Source: Choristoneura fumiferana (lineage: Eukaryota; Arthropoda; Insecta; Lepidoptera; Tortricidae). From it: a DNA stretch of 64,000 nucleotides. Below are positions 22,801-34,135 of this stretch, one piece after another. Positions within the stretch are counted from its first letter, which is position 1; every line of letters begins with the position of its first letter. Both the position numbers and the translations under genes were made by a program. The DNA lies in contig NC_133476.1 of the NCBI RefSeq assembly GCF_025370935.1, forward strand, positions 21,969,813-22,033,812, read 5' to 3'. The notes under the pieces were generated by a model that saw only the letters and a list, made by a program, of their open reading frames with translations, did no database searches and had not been told where the DNA came from.

Positions 22801-23070
22801 TTTTTTTTAAATTCAGCTATTTATATTTATTACTTATGTATATGCTATAGGTAAACTAGCGAAAGGGGCGAGGCAGAAGCAAATATCCTGAACGATTCAG
22901 CAGAGTGAGCTGGTCCATGCGAGCGCACTCTTTATTCAGCGCCGAAACGTGTGAAGGGAGCGCGGCCGAGCGAGCGACCCCGGGAGACCTACTAACGGTT
23001 CACACCACACACAATTAATTGCATCATAATTCAGAATTTAAATTGAAATGTAATGTTCAATTTTATAGTT

Positions 23071-23260
23071 ACACTAGCTGTTGCCCGCGGCTTCGCCCCC
23101 GTTCCCTAAAAATTAAAAAAGTAAAATTTTGTTCAGCACAAGCCTTGTCCAGGCAGTAATGAATACAAAAATTATCCAATTCAGTGCCGTCGTTCGAAAG
23201 TTATGCGCGTACATACATTTCGATGATTCGTTTTGATATTGGACGTCGATATCCCTAAAA
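23071..23260 (+). repeat. Interspersed repeat D ('CTAGCTGTTGCCCGCGGCTTCG')
   Basis: CTAGCTGTTGCCCGCGGCTT opens the block. Another start is at 26437-26560 and possible far ends (TAATATTAGTGAGGAT-type) at about 42190-42300 and 44895-45090. I know this as a very common lepidopteran repeat but cannot assign its class. Confidence 0.6.
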
Positions 23261-23866
23261 TGTCAACACACTTTTGGAATTCTGTATGTTTAATAAATTA
23301 ATACCTACCTTAATCATAGTTCTATCAGTGTGAAACACGTTCGCGGCTAAAATATTGAATCAAAATTGTTGCTGTAATTATATAACAATGCCACCTAAAA
23401 ATTACACAGTGTAAATACTATAACTTCAGTTACACTGTGAATAATTGTCGAGATTGACGTTCGTGGTAGCCCATAGGCTCGTGAGTGCATAATACGAGGC
23501 TTTTATGTGCAAATGCACCGCTCGAGCGCCTGCCCGCTTTGCTCTATCGCTTCACTTAGCATCATTACTCAAATATTTTTACCAGGCGCAGATGAAACTA
23601 CGTCACGATTTAGTGGATAGTGGATGCTTTGTTTTAGGTTTGATATTATTCTAAGGTATAATTGTTGTTTGATATGATTCCTCCTATATTTTTACTGTGA
23701 TGCGGGGTGCACTCGCCTCAGCTGGTGCCTGGGCCGAATTCCTCTAGCGTGGGGATGAGCACATTATGGGCTAGTGATGCGCCACAGATTAGTCAAATTT
23801 CTGAATAATCTAGGTAGTAGGTACCTATTTCTGTAGAGACGTTCAATCAATTCGTGACTAAAAATA

Positions 23867-24140
23867 TTATTCCTTTTCTTTATTAACCTGTAACAACGTC
23901 TGACTGTTGGGTAAAGGCCTCTCTCCCGGATTTCCAATTCGCATTGTCTGGCCAGTTGGTCGAGAACACGTCACGCCATCCTGCCATCTCCGAATTGGCT
24001 CGCCGCGGCGCCGATAGCCATCGAGGGGCACCCACTGAGTAGTAACCCGTGTCCACCTCTCTGGATGCATGTGGTGGTTTTTTATACGTCCATGACGTAA
24101 GTTGAGACGTGTTTTGGACTCGATTCGTCCTATTAACACT
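23867..24140 (-). pseudogene. LINE C-terminal remnant (second type)
   Basis: The - strand frame reads ...WTRVTTQWVPLDGYRRRGEP followed by IRRWQD, the order of the C-terminal tail of LINE reverse transcriptases (W-x-G-R-P-x-x-R-W-x-D pattern). It has no catalytic domain and is a short dead fragment. Confidence 0.6.
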
Positions 24141-24555
24141 TAAAATGGTGCCCTACGTAGCTCTTTGGTAGCGCGTCGATTTGTTGTTCTGAATGTCGGC
24201 CAAAAACCAAGTTTAGCAGCGTAGGTTAGGTTGGGCAGTGACATAGGTATGTCGAGTTTCCGCTAGAGTGGTAAGGGAAGGTTGCCTTTCAATAGCTCCT
24301 TCATGGACTAAAAGATCTTACAGGTGTTGTCGACGTGTCTGTCGATCTCTTTCTTGTCAACATGTCCAACCCGAAGGCTGAAACAATATTTAGATTTTTT
24401 TTTTCAACAAACATAATATAGTATAAAAAGAAACGATAACAATTATATAGATTAAAAAATATCTAAACCCTGTATCTCTCCTACCCGAGGCATCGTGCCC
24501 GAAGGCTTGCTGAATGAAGATCTTGAAGCATCAGTTCAAGTTCTATGCCGAATAA

Positions 24556-25068
24556 GAAAAACCGGCTATGAGCGTGTCGGACACGCCCAAAATAGGGTTC
24601 CGTAGCCATTACGAAAAAAATAAGTAATATTTTTCTAAGGATTTCGTATTTTATACGGAATCTTCCAAGTTTAGGTATATTTTACACCTTAGGCTGCTAT
24701 TTACTCTTAAACTACTAATAATTCTCAAGCAAACTTAGCCGTTATAGTTTTCCTTGAAAGTTTGATATAGTTACTACCATCCTGAATTTAATGAAATAAA
24801 ATAATAAAATGCTCGATTTTAATGAAAATTTGCACTTCAACGTTGGATAGTTTGCAAACAAATCACTGTATCGAAAAATAGTTTTTATTTTTTATTTTTA
24901 TCATACCATTTTGTCGGCATACTTTACATACATATTCGTGCAAAATTACAGCTTTCTAGTATTGATAGTCCCTGAGCAAAGTCGCGAACGGATGGACAGA
25001 CAGACAGACAGACATGGCGAAACTATAAGGGTTCCGTTTTTGCCATTTTGGCTCCGGAACCCTAAAAA
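24556..25068 (+). repeat. Interspersed repeat E ('GGGTTCCGT' family), near complete
   Basis: It runs from AACCGGCTATGAGCGTGTCGG to GGCTCCGGAACCCTAAA. It is strongly similar to 59195-59831 and inverse to 58490-59113. A GACA microsatellite lies near the right end. No coding sequence is seen. Confidence 0.8.
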
Positions 25069-25587
25069 GGACAATGTAATACAAATATCAACAGGTACAA
25101 CTAAGCAGATACCTAACTTATTCAAACTACAAATTTAATTTATGAAAAGTTAAATGAACGGTGAATCATCTATTATAATAAGAATTAAGTAACATTCGTG
25201 CATATTTATATATTGTGACATATATAATTTTTTATTTGTAAGTATGTTGATTTTGAGCTAATGTTGTACGCAGGTATACAGCCAACTACGTAATCATTAG
25301 GTAAATGAAGCTTGACATAATTTATCACTTGTTTCATACATATTTTAGCTGATGACGTCATTACGTGGGTAAACAATGAGTCAAAAAAGTCGATAAGCAG
25401 AGGACTATTTCGGAATATCTGGCAAAATATTTTTTGGTGCCTGTCTGCCTACATAAAACGTGACGCAGGTAGCGTACCTTACTTATTTGTTGAAGGATCC
25501 TTTCTTCTTGCCGTTAGTGCTATTACAATAGATTGTTTGTTCTTTACCTATATTCGTATACAAAACAAATGGTAAGGGCTCAAACAG

Positions 25588-25684
25588 ACTACGACATTTT
25601 ACACGGTAAGTAAAGGTACTCAGTGTATAGTGTATACCTAAATACATGAAGTGTACTTACCGTGTAAAGTGTCCTAAATAGTCA
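25588..25684. mobile_element. Short palindromic element, arms TTTACACGGTAAGTA
   Basis: ACATTTTACACGGTAAGTA is answered by TACTTACCGTGTAAAGTGT about 50 bp later, and outer GACT/AGTC bases extend the symmetry. It is non-coding. Confidence 0.65.
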
Positions 25685-26689
25685 GTAATCTGTCTATTCA
25701 CCAACATTATTTCATAGTGTAATGGACAGAGTGGAAGTAACAGCTGTTTGTTAACCTCCTAGGCGGTGTCGCCCCCCTTACTGAAAAACAAAAGTTTGGT
25801 GAATTTCAGCGCCGGAGTGTTTGCAGAGCGTGACGTCACACGCCGTGTGGACGCAGCTGCGCCGCCACGCATCAGCGGCAGCGACCTGAGATATTAATAA
25901 GCATAATTTACAATTATTTTACGTTTAATTAGTGTAAATTACGAGTTGTGATATGCCGTAGTAAAATAGCAGTGAGGCTGTGTTGACTTCGCAAGCGCGG
26001 TGTGTCCGTGGCAGCGGCGCATTACAGTTGGACCCTAGTAGGTATATGTATGAGTATATAGGTACGTATATGTGTCATACATACAGCACATTATTTAACT
26101 TTATTGGGTTAGACGTATTTTTTGTTTCACCGCAGAACCTATTTAAGTACATAATTAACTGTGCATCACTTAAAACTGTTAAGCAAAAACCTATGTACTA
26201 ACTAATTAGATGAGTGGTCCACGGGTTTCTAAGTTGGTTTGTTAGTTTGTCTTTATCCTGCACGCGAACTGCGAAAGCGTAGGTTAAGTACTCATGTTGT
26301 AGATGGAAAAAAACTCAAATTAAAAATTTTAAAAACCCCCCACACTAAATAACGCCAGCAAAAATAAAAATAAAAACACCTGAAAAAAAAACGCCGCCAA
26401 AAAAGAACTAAAAAGTAAAAAATAATTAAGCACTACCTAGCTGTTGCCCCGCGACTTCATCTGCGAAGAATTCGTTTATCCCTATCCCGCGGGGACTATG
26501 CTGATTTCCCGCAAAATTAGCCTAAGTTAATTTAGTATAAGACCTAGTAATATTTTATTATCTAAGCGTCGTCGGTGTCGGGGGACCGCTAAGGTTAACA
26601 GGAAACTAAAGTACATCTATCTATTTTTAAAGTATTTAACTTATTTATGCGTCAAAGATTCCTACCGCAGCGAACAAAAGAGCTGATAA

Positions 26690-26880
26690 TCTTGAAACGG
26701 CTGAACCGATTTTGATAAAACATGTCTAAGATCCATCGCTGGAAAACCTGCTTTCAAATAAAAAAACCGCATTCAAATCGGTCCATCCGTTTAAGAGCTA
26801 CGGTGCCACAGACAGACACACAGACACACATAGCGGTCAAACTTATAACACCCTCTTTTTTCGTCGGGGTTAAAAAACAT
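26690..26880 (+). repeat. Interspersed repeat C
   Basis: Same blocks as 32625-32808: AACCGATTTTGATAAAACAT, GCATTCAAATCGGTCC, AAGAGCTACGGTGCCACAG, ending in the TCGTCGGGGTTAAAAA type of tail. Confidence 0.75.
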
Positions 26881-26894
26881 CTATGAACTAAAAT

Positions 26895-27051
26895 AATTTC
26901 TTTGCTCACCCGCGACCTTATGATAGTTAAGTTTATGCAATATATGCGTGTTCATGCAGTTCCTCCACCTCCACACTGTAAGAGCACACACAGTTTAACA
27001 CTAGTTAAACTTATGCTAGGTATAATAAGGTCGCGGGTGAGCAAAGAAATT
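26895..27051. mobile_element. Complete 157-bp MITE, terminus AATTTCTTTGCTCACCCGCG
   Basis: The left end AATTTCTTTGCTCACCCGCG continues GACCTTAT, and the right end is the inverse. The interior holds CCACCTCCACAC and GTTTATGCAA blocks shared with the half copies near 22.1 and 22.7 kb. It lies about 260 bp upstream of the tRNA gene. Confidence 0.85.
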
Positions 27052-27308
27052 CTTTTAGTTCATTGACACCTCCGCAAAGTAACGCCTGATTCAATAAATT
27101 ATTTAAAAAAAAATCTATGGCGTTAAAAATATTTCAGTGGCGAACAAAATATTACTGAATTGGATCCAATTAGAAGCACTTCTATTCGAATACAATAATA
27201 ATTTAATCATCGCTGGTTTGTTCATAAAACGACACATTACGCGATTTTCACCACAAGCATAAGACATGGAAGTGGAAACTGTACGGTAATTTCGCGCGCA
27301 CGCCATGA

Positions 27309-27390
27309 GCTGAGGTGTCCGAGTGGTTAAGGAGTTAGACTTGAAATCTAATGGGTTATACCCGCGCAGGTTCGAATCCTGTCCTCAGCG
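27309..27390 (+). tRNA. tRNA-Ser (anticodon UGA)
   Basis: The 82-nt gene has a seven-base-pair acceptor stem (GCTGAGG / CCTCAGC) and discriminator G. Its A box is GTCCGAGTGGTTAAGG, and the anticodon stem TTAGA/TCTAA has loop CTTGAAA (anticodon TGA at 27342-27344). It also has the long variable arm expected of serine tRNAs and a B box GGTTCGAATCC. An oligo-T stop (CTTTTTG) follows at about 27393. There is no intron and no CCA, as expected in a nuclear gene. It decodes UCA. Confidence 0.95.
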
Positions 27391-27804
27391 GGCTTTTTGC
27401 ATTATTTTTGTACAATGGCTCTATTGTATCTAGGCGTTAAATAAAACCCATGAATAGGGTTTTGCAAAACCATTTTTTGATGAAGTGAATTTTTCCGGAG
27501 ATATTCCCTCCGAAAGTTCAAAAAATGTACCTACTCTATAATTGTCATGTAGGTATATCGGAATAAAGTACTGTATCATAACTAGTTTATAATATTATTA
27601 TGGATCAAACTGTAATAAAGGTACATGATGTGGATGTACTTTATAAATAAATAAATAAAAAATGTGTCCCCCCTCTAAATTTTGAACCGCACGTGTAAAA
27701 AATATGAAAAAAAATTCTAGGAAAATTGTTATGGTAAAAAATTGATTTCTAATGCAAAGTTCGACGTTCGGGAAACTTCGTGATGTCTTCTCGTTCAAAT
27801 TCCG

Positions 27805-28275
27805 CAGTGCCTGAAGACTAGAGTCTTCGACCAGTGTGTGTTGCCAGTGATGACTATGGCGCTGAGACGTGGTCCTTGACTGTTGGCCTCTTAGAGAGGC
27901 TCAGAGTCACGCAACGAGCTATGGAGAGATCTAAGTATGCTTGAAGTTTCTTTGCGCGATAGAATCCGGAATACGGAAATTCGTCGAAAAACCAAAGTCA
28001 CTGACAGCTGGAAAAATATGCAAATTGAAGTGGCAATGGGCAGGTCACATCGCTCGAAGAACAGATAACCGTTGGGGGAGAAAAGTCCTCAAGTGGCGAC
28101 GACGAACCGAAAGACGAAGCGTTGGCAGACCTCCCACCAGGTGGACTGACGACATCGTGAGAGTTGTGGGAAACCGGTGGATGTAAGTGGCGAGTTGTCA
28201 TTCATTGTGTCGTTCTATGGGGGAGGCCTTTGTCCAGCAGTGGACGTCTTCCGGCTGATGATGATTATGATGATG
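27805..28275 (+). pseudogene. LINE reverse transcriptase C-terminal remnant
   Basis: Across two or three frames the translation reads ...VFDQCVLPVMT, YGAETWSLT, RVTQRAMERS, SLRDRIRN, LKWQWAGHIARRTDNRWG, RRTERRSVGRPPTRWTDD and GEAFVQQWTSSG, then a GATGATGAT tail. This is the C-terminal third of a LINE polyprotein of the ATC-tailed type (RTE-like by appearance). Frameshifts separate the pieces, so it is dead. Confidence 0.85.
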
Positions 28276-28979
28276 ATGAATGCAAAGTTAAGTTAAGGCA
28301 AGGTCGGGAACTACGGAACCCCACACTGAACGTGGCCCGACATGCTATCCGGTTTTTTTATTTTATACTACCAGCGCTTTCAAGAAAGAAAGTGCGAAAA
28401 CAAAGACGGCTAGCTATGACATATGCTTGACATATGGCAGTGTTATAGCTACCGATAATTTTATTATATATTTTTTTAGTAATGTTTGCTATTTCCATTG
28501 ACCCACATTATTATAGCTTTGGTATTTGATGCGTGTGCGAGTTGCGGGGAAATACAGCGGCTGACTGTCGCGCTCTCACACAGATAAATACCTAGACTAA
28601 TACCTTTAAACAACAAGAATTTTGATTTCATCGAAATCATTGGCCCGTTTCCGAGATTCTGATTATAAATATGATTTCGATGAAATTTGGTATGTGGGGG
28701 TTTTCGGGGATGACAAATCGATCTAGCTTGGTGTTATCTTTGGGAAAACGCTTATTATCGAGTTTTAGCTCGAGCTAAGCTCGGTCGCCCAGGTACTTAC
28801 ATTGATAAGGGCTCACCTAAATGAGCGTAACTTTTGAGTCGCGTAATTTACGCTGCATTCGGTTTGATCCAATGCCCTGTTTGTTGCACTCAGTGGCGTG
28901 GAATGAGTCGACGGTTTAGTACGAAAGTAAATTGCTCGACTACTTAATTTAATGCAATCTAGGAGAACAAGTAAAGCGG

Positions 28980-29130
28980 CCACAGTTATACATAATCTGT
29001 GAAAATTTCAACTGTCTTACCATCACGGTTCATGAGATACAGCCTGGTGACAGACGGACGGACGGACGGACAGCGAAGTCTCTAGTAATAGGGTTTCCGT
29101 TTTTACCCTTTGGGTACGGAACCCTAAAAA
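28980..29130 (+). repeat. Fragment of a GACG-tailed 'GGGTTCCGT' repeat
   Basis: It has the ATGAGATACAGCCTGGTGAC block, a (GGAC)n tract, and ends GGGTACGGAACCCTAAAA. It is related to 37560-37815 (in part inverted). The fragment at 29605-29650 (AAAACCGGCAAAGTGCGTG) carries the opposite end of the same family. Confidence 0.6.
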
Positions 29131-30306
29131 TTACACTTTTTAGGCAGGCCTGAGTAGATTAAGTCTTCTAAGTTTTTATGTCAAATGTCTAAGTTTAATT
29201 AATAACAGTTTTTGATAAAAAGTTCGTGCCAAAGTTAATAAAAGATTTTTTTTACGATGGGCGGACGCGAAGTTAGAATTTGTGGTAGAATAGAGGAAAA
29301 TGTCGGCAAATCTGAGACTGAGAGCAGACACATAAAAGCTGAGCAATCATCTCTATTTCGAAATACTCGTAATTGACTGTTGAAAAAGAACACTATAATG
29401 TAGGAGTTTAAATTAGATTTTTATATGAATTATTAGATCGAGTTACTGGGTTGGACCAGGGAACCCTCAATATTGCATGTAAAGGACAAAGATTGTAAAA
29501 TAGAGTAAGTAGTAGGTACAGTATAGAGAGCAATCATCTCTATTTTGCCAATTTTGCATTTAAAGAATCAAAATTGTAAAATAGAGTAGTAAAGTTAGTG
29601 TAAAACCGGCAAAGTGCGTGTCGGGCCGCCCAGTACGATACGTAAATATGCGGCAAATATTTACAAGTTATGATCGGCTACAACCTACTCGTTAACTCAA
29701 CGCCCACTTAGGTGACGTGATAGTTTACTATGTATTTATAGTAAATAAACGTACCTACGTCACATTGTTGGACGAAAAAGATCTAAAATTAAATACGATC
29801 TGGTACTTAGTTAATGCTAACTTAAAATGTATTGCAATATCGCTTTCTTAGCACTAAAACCAAGGTCTGGTTACTATTCTATTTGTGTTTGTTTATAAAA
29901 TACACGTCGGTAGGTACATGTATTTATGCAGGCTATCTGCCTGCATTTTAAACGAAGCCTTGACAAAAACGTACAAAATAAAACTGTTAAATTCAATTAT
30001 TTACACAATTTTGTTAAAACGAAAAACATCGAGACAACCAAAATGACCGACGTGGGTTGTATTTTCGCGAATCAGCGTGCGCCAGCGCGTGTTAAACAGC
30101 TGAGTACACTGCATGCACGTGTGCGCGCGCACACACACACGCGCTCTACTGCGCCTGATTATTGCCAGCTTTCAGTTCAATGAAAAGCCTTCTTTTGATG
30201 CTTGGGTACATAATGGGACGTAATTGTTTTGTCAGACTGCTATAATGTGTGCTCAGGTTTAAAAAAAACTGCTTCCACCACACACCACAATAAATCACAA
30301 ACGTTT

Positions 30307-30345
30307 CATCTCATCATCATCATCAGCCGGAAGACGTCCACTGTT
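30307..30345 (-). repeat. LINE 3' tip (ATC-tailed)
   Basis: ATCATCATCATCAGCCGGAA followed by GACGTCCACTGTTGAACAAA matches the 3' end of the LINE at 27805-28275. Only about 40 bp are left. Confidence 0.6.
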
Positions 30346-30429
30346 GAACAAATACTACGTATAAGAAAACAAATACCCCCATCCTCCCATTTAACACGCC
30401 ATATTGATCGACAAGTCGCCCCTTGTATC

Positions 30430-30760
30430 CACCGGTAGATAGATAGATAGATGGATATAATCTTTATTCTTCAAAACAAAGACATGGCTTAGTAGCTAAA
30501 GAGTAATAAAACTAACAATTAAATAAAAACATAAATTAAATAACAATTAAACAGATCAGACACATAAATGAGAAGCCATGTGATGCACTGAAGAACAGGC
30601 GCTGGCTCAGCATTGTGCTGCGGTAAGCCGCAGCGCTGGTATTCTGCCAGTACCCATACCGAGTAAGGACTCCGACCAACGTGATAAACTCAGCCCAATC
30701 TCGTCATCAAATGAGCCTGGTAGCCTGTAAGTCTCTCGCGATATTGTCTAAAAAAAAACA
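30430..30760 (-). repeat. LINE-like 3' end with GATA tail
   Basis: A (GATA)n run leads into TCTTTATTCTTCAAAAC, then a body with GCTGGCTCAGCATTGTGCTG and AAGCCGCAGCGCTGGTATTC. A similar layout (CTCAGCATAGTGTTGGCC...) lies at 38660-38870. The orientation follows from the oligo-T/(GATA) end. Confidence 0.55.
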
Positions 30761-31234
30761 CATTTGAACTTGTTAATAAAGCTAATATTTTATGGTGAAA
30801 TACCAATTTCAATTAACAAAACGTTTGAAGATTTGAACTTTAATTATTTGTCATTTGGCGTTGTGGGTAAAGATAATTAGTTACTGAAATGTTACGTTAA
30901 GTAGTTACACAGACAGTACCGCCGTTAGGGTAGGGCGCGGTGAGGCAAACGCCCAGGACGCCTGAAGCCTACTCGTATATTCTAGAAAAATTCCAAAAGT
31001 TGGGGGCGCCGAGGAAATCTCGCCCAGGGCGCTGGAAGTGCTAAAACCGGCACTGTACAAAGATTAACATCGATTGCTAAAACATCTAAGCAAATTACTT
31101 AGATATGTCTTTTCTCGATAAAAAAACATAAATGAAAGGACATCGCTACACACATCATAACGGTTTTGTACACTAAAAGGTGTATATTCAATACCTACTC
31201 GAAACCATCTCGACTCAATGGCAGTATCTGAGGG

Positions 31235-31492
31235 CCTACTCCGAAGTTCGAAAATTGAAGTTCGTATCGTACCGTCCCTCTCGCTCTCGTATTAAATGGT
31301 ATAAGTGTCAGCAGGGCTACTAAGAAACTCGAAACTCGAAGTTCGTGTCGTGCGGTCCCTCTTGCTCTCGTATTAAATAGTATAAGTGTCAGAGGGACTG
31401 CACGACACGAACTTCGAGTTTCGAGTTTTGTAGTAGCCCCGCTGAGGGACCGAACGACACGAACTTTGATTTTCGAATTTCGTAGTAGCCTG
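31235..31492. mobile_element. Palindromic MITE nested in a related copy
   Basis: The inner 122-bp copy (31316-31437) matches 7389-7510. It is flanked by left and right halves (about 31240-31312 and 31440-31492) of a more diverged member of the same family, with the same TTCGTRTCGTRC and CCCTCTCGCTCTCGTATTAA blocks. So one copy inserted in the loop of another. Confidence 0.75.
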
Positions 31493-32164
31493 CTGAAGTC
31501 ATAAATAGGCGTCGCATTATCCGCTTCCTTCCACCAAATTGGCAATAGAAGAGATGAAACGTCCCGTCACGCTGCGCCACACTCGCGAAGTGCGGGGCAC
31601 TCGTGTCACGCCACGCCACACGTGTCACGCCACGGCACACGTGTCGCAGATCGATCGGCCCTGCACTTAGGAACCCGATCATGTCCTGATGAAATTGGAT
31701 TTTGATCTCGAACAAAAAGCTCATATCGAATGTTGGTTCGTAAAAGGTTGCATCGATCCCTCCATTTTTCCACTTCAGTTCCATTATTGCTTTTATCACG
31801 TTTGCTTTATAATTTCAGATAATTTTAATCTGTAGAAAAATTGACAGTTTTGCACTGTATTTTAAAATAGCCATTAGGCCAAAAACTCACCTAGGCCTAT
31901 ATACATGTGGGAATGAGGGTGGATTACTGTTTGAATGATTTGATGTAAACGAGCGACCGAATGACTGAAGACTTATTGTGGAGTGAATGAGACGAGCGAG
32001 TGAGTGAAAGGGATTTAAGTGGAGTTACGATCGGGTGAGCCTATGCGCAAGTTGTCTTTTCTGTTTTCATTGTTTTTTTTTTCGTATTCATTAGTTTCAA
32101 TTTTTAATAAACTTTTTCTTACTTCATTTCGAAAAGTTTGTTTCCTTCAAACGATCCCACATAC

Positions 32165-32310
32165 ATATCATTGCAGGGCACAGGCCTTCTCTCAGAATGA
32201 GAGCGCTTAGGCAGTAGTTCTCACGCGGGCCCTATATCAGAAACTTGACAGACACCATTGAATCTCTTTGCAGGTATGTGTAGGTTTCCTCACAATGTTT
32301 TGCTTTATTC
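32165..32310 (-). repeat. SINE family A, degenerate
   Basis: It keeps GGGCACAGGCCTTCTCTCAG, TCACGCGGGCCC, TTGCAGGTATGTG and TTTCCTCACAATGTTTTG in order. Both ends are lost. Confidence 0.7.
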
Positions 32311-32624
32311 AATTCCCATGGGAGTGTTACCCAAGTGTTACCTGAAATCGAGCTAGCTGCACTAAATTTCATTCAAATTGGCCCAGAGCAGTTTGGCGTG
32401 GAGTTGTAACAAAACCTAGGTACATCCTACTCAAAAATGTGCGCTCTATTACTTATTCTGTGCTGGCGGATTTATAGTATTAGTATGATAACCTTCCTTT
32501 TTTGCCTTTGCTTTCTTTTCCTTTTCCTTTTCTTTAATTTAATTTTTGATATTTTTTTGTGTCTCGAATAAATGTTTTTCATTTCATTTCATTTTTTGGC
32601 CGCAATCGCGACCGTGCCACAAAA

Positions 32625-32808
32625 TATTCTGATTTTGATGAAACATATCTAAGAACCATCGCTAGAAAACCTTGTTTAAAATAAAAACCGCATTCAAATC
32701 GGTCCACCCGTTTAAGAGCTACGGTGCCACAGGCAGACTCACAGACATACACACATAGCGGTCAAACTTATAACACCACTCTTTTTGCGTCGGGGGTTAA
32801 AAACATGG
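32625..32808 (+). repeat. Interspersed repeat C
   Basis: It shares GATTTTGATGAAACATATCT, GCATTCAAATCGGTCC, AAGAGCTACGGTGCCACAG and the TGCGTCGGGGGTTAAAAA end with 26690-26880. Confidence 0.75.
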
Positions 32809-33241
32809 CATAAGTGTGTAGCCCACCCCTGCCCCGGGGTTACAGTACGTACTCGTACCATACCCGCTGAATGCCCCCGGGCACGTCCGTTTTTGCCCGG
32901 CGACATAATACTGCTGCCATGCCGGGTCATTATTATTTATTCAAGTCCGACGCAGACTTTGTTTCAAATACGAGTATGTTGATTGTGACAAAGTATTGTT
33001 GCATATAATATACTGGTATACCTATGTTTTTCATGTTTGGTTCCAACAATTTATTTTTTCAGGACACTCTTTATTTCCGTGATTGGTCGATCCTGCACGT
33101 CTTCTTACGTCACCTCCGGGTTATTTTTTTTTAAATTGGAACGAGGTCAAAAAAGTCAATTGTCTAATGTACTAACTTTTTTAGGCATACGCATAGGTCA
33201 TCATTATACTCGTAATATCCAGACTAGACTATAAAAATATA

Positions 33242-33735
33242 TAGGCATCGGAGTTTTCATCGCACGGTAAGACGTTATCCCTAACGTCGCGAGCCATGGA
33301 GTCGACATAAGCAATAAAATTAAACACGTTTTCATACTCATACTCAATCATTTCTTTAAGTAGTGATTTTAACTTTATAATCATGGTCAAGAATGTTGAT
33401 GAGTAGGTATATACCTACGAGCAAAAATACTGCATCACTTCCCATACAAAGTTGTATGAGATATCACGATCCTATAATTTTGTCTGAGTATACGAGTCAG
33501 CGTAAATAGTTCGTAACACCCAAAGTTCAATCACAAATAAAAATAATAATTAATAATGTAATTTTATTTATAATGTTTTGAATCACATATTGCTTACGAT
33601 TTTTTTTATTACGATCACTATAAAGGCATTTTAGAATTAAATAAATGAGTGACTATGAGTATGAATAATTTTATTGCTAATGTCGACTCCATGGCTCGCT
33701 AACGTCTTACCGTGCGATGAAAAATCCGATGCCTA
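33242..33735. mobile_element. 494-bp MITE with about 100-bp inverted ends
   Basis: Left and right arms are inverse copies through GGCATCGGA, TCATCGCACGGTAAGACG, GAGCCATGGAGTCGACAT and AATAAAATTA. TA stands at both outer edges, compatible with a Tc1/mariner-type TA duplication. The interior is AT-rich and non-coding. Confidence 0.8.
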
Positions 33736-33904
33736 AATTAATACTTTATATATCCTGCTGATGTGTTAGGCTTACTCACAGAATGAGATGTCAAAGTAAA
33801 AATATCTTTATTCAATTTAGGCTATAACAAGAACTTTATGAATGTCAAATATTTTTTTTACCACCAATTCGGAAAAGTCTGTTGAAAAGAGCACGAAAAA
33901 AACT

Positions 33905-34135
33905 CAACGATTTTGGCTGTAGTTCCCACAAGACCCAGTGCACATTGGATACTTCACGCACACCATTCAATTGTTTCGCATGAGTCCACGCTTCCTCACG
34001 ATGTTTTATTTCACAAAAAGTTCGTAGTAAATTTCAAACGTAATTTCACACATGATTTCAGAGGTACGAGTCCGAGTTCCAAACCCAAATACTCTGCTTC
34101 AGAGGCCACAAATCGAATCACTAGGCTACCATAAC
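33905..34135 (-). repeat. SINE family A, degenerate
   Basis: It has the GTAGTTCCCAC, CACCATTCAATTGTTTCGC, CCTCACGATGTTTT and TAGTAAATTTCAAACG blocks, and a decayed tRNA-like head (CACTAGGCTACCATAAC on +). No intact B box is left. Confidence 0.7.

Larger units (their letters stand above)
21426..27308. other. Intergenic spacer between the RNF34-like gene and tRNA-Ser
   Basis: The ligase promoter should lie just right of 21425, although I see no TATA box I would defend. The rest is repeats (listed separately) and AT-rich DNA. GC-richer unexplained pieces lie at 22860-23000 and 25790-25890. I found no exon. Confidence 0.6.

Noticed and set aside
24990..25015. Short GACA repeats as a possible CRISPR-like or satellite array
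   Set aside because: They are simple microsatellites inside repeat E, also at 58540 and 59760. No spacers or regular repeats occur anywhere in the window.
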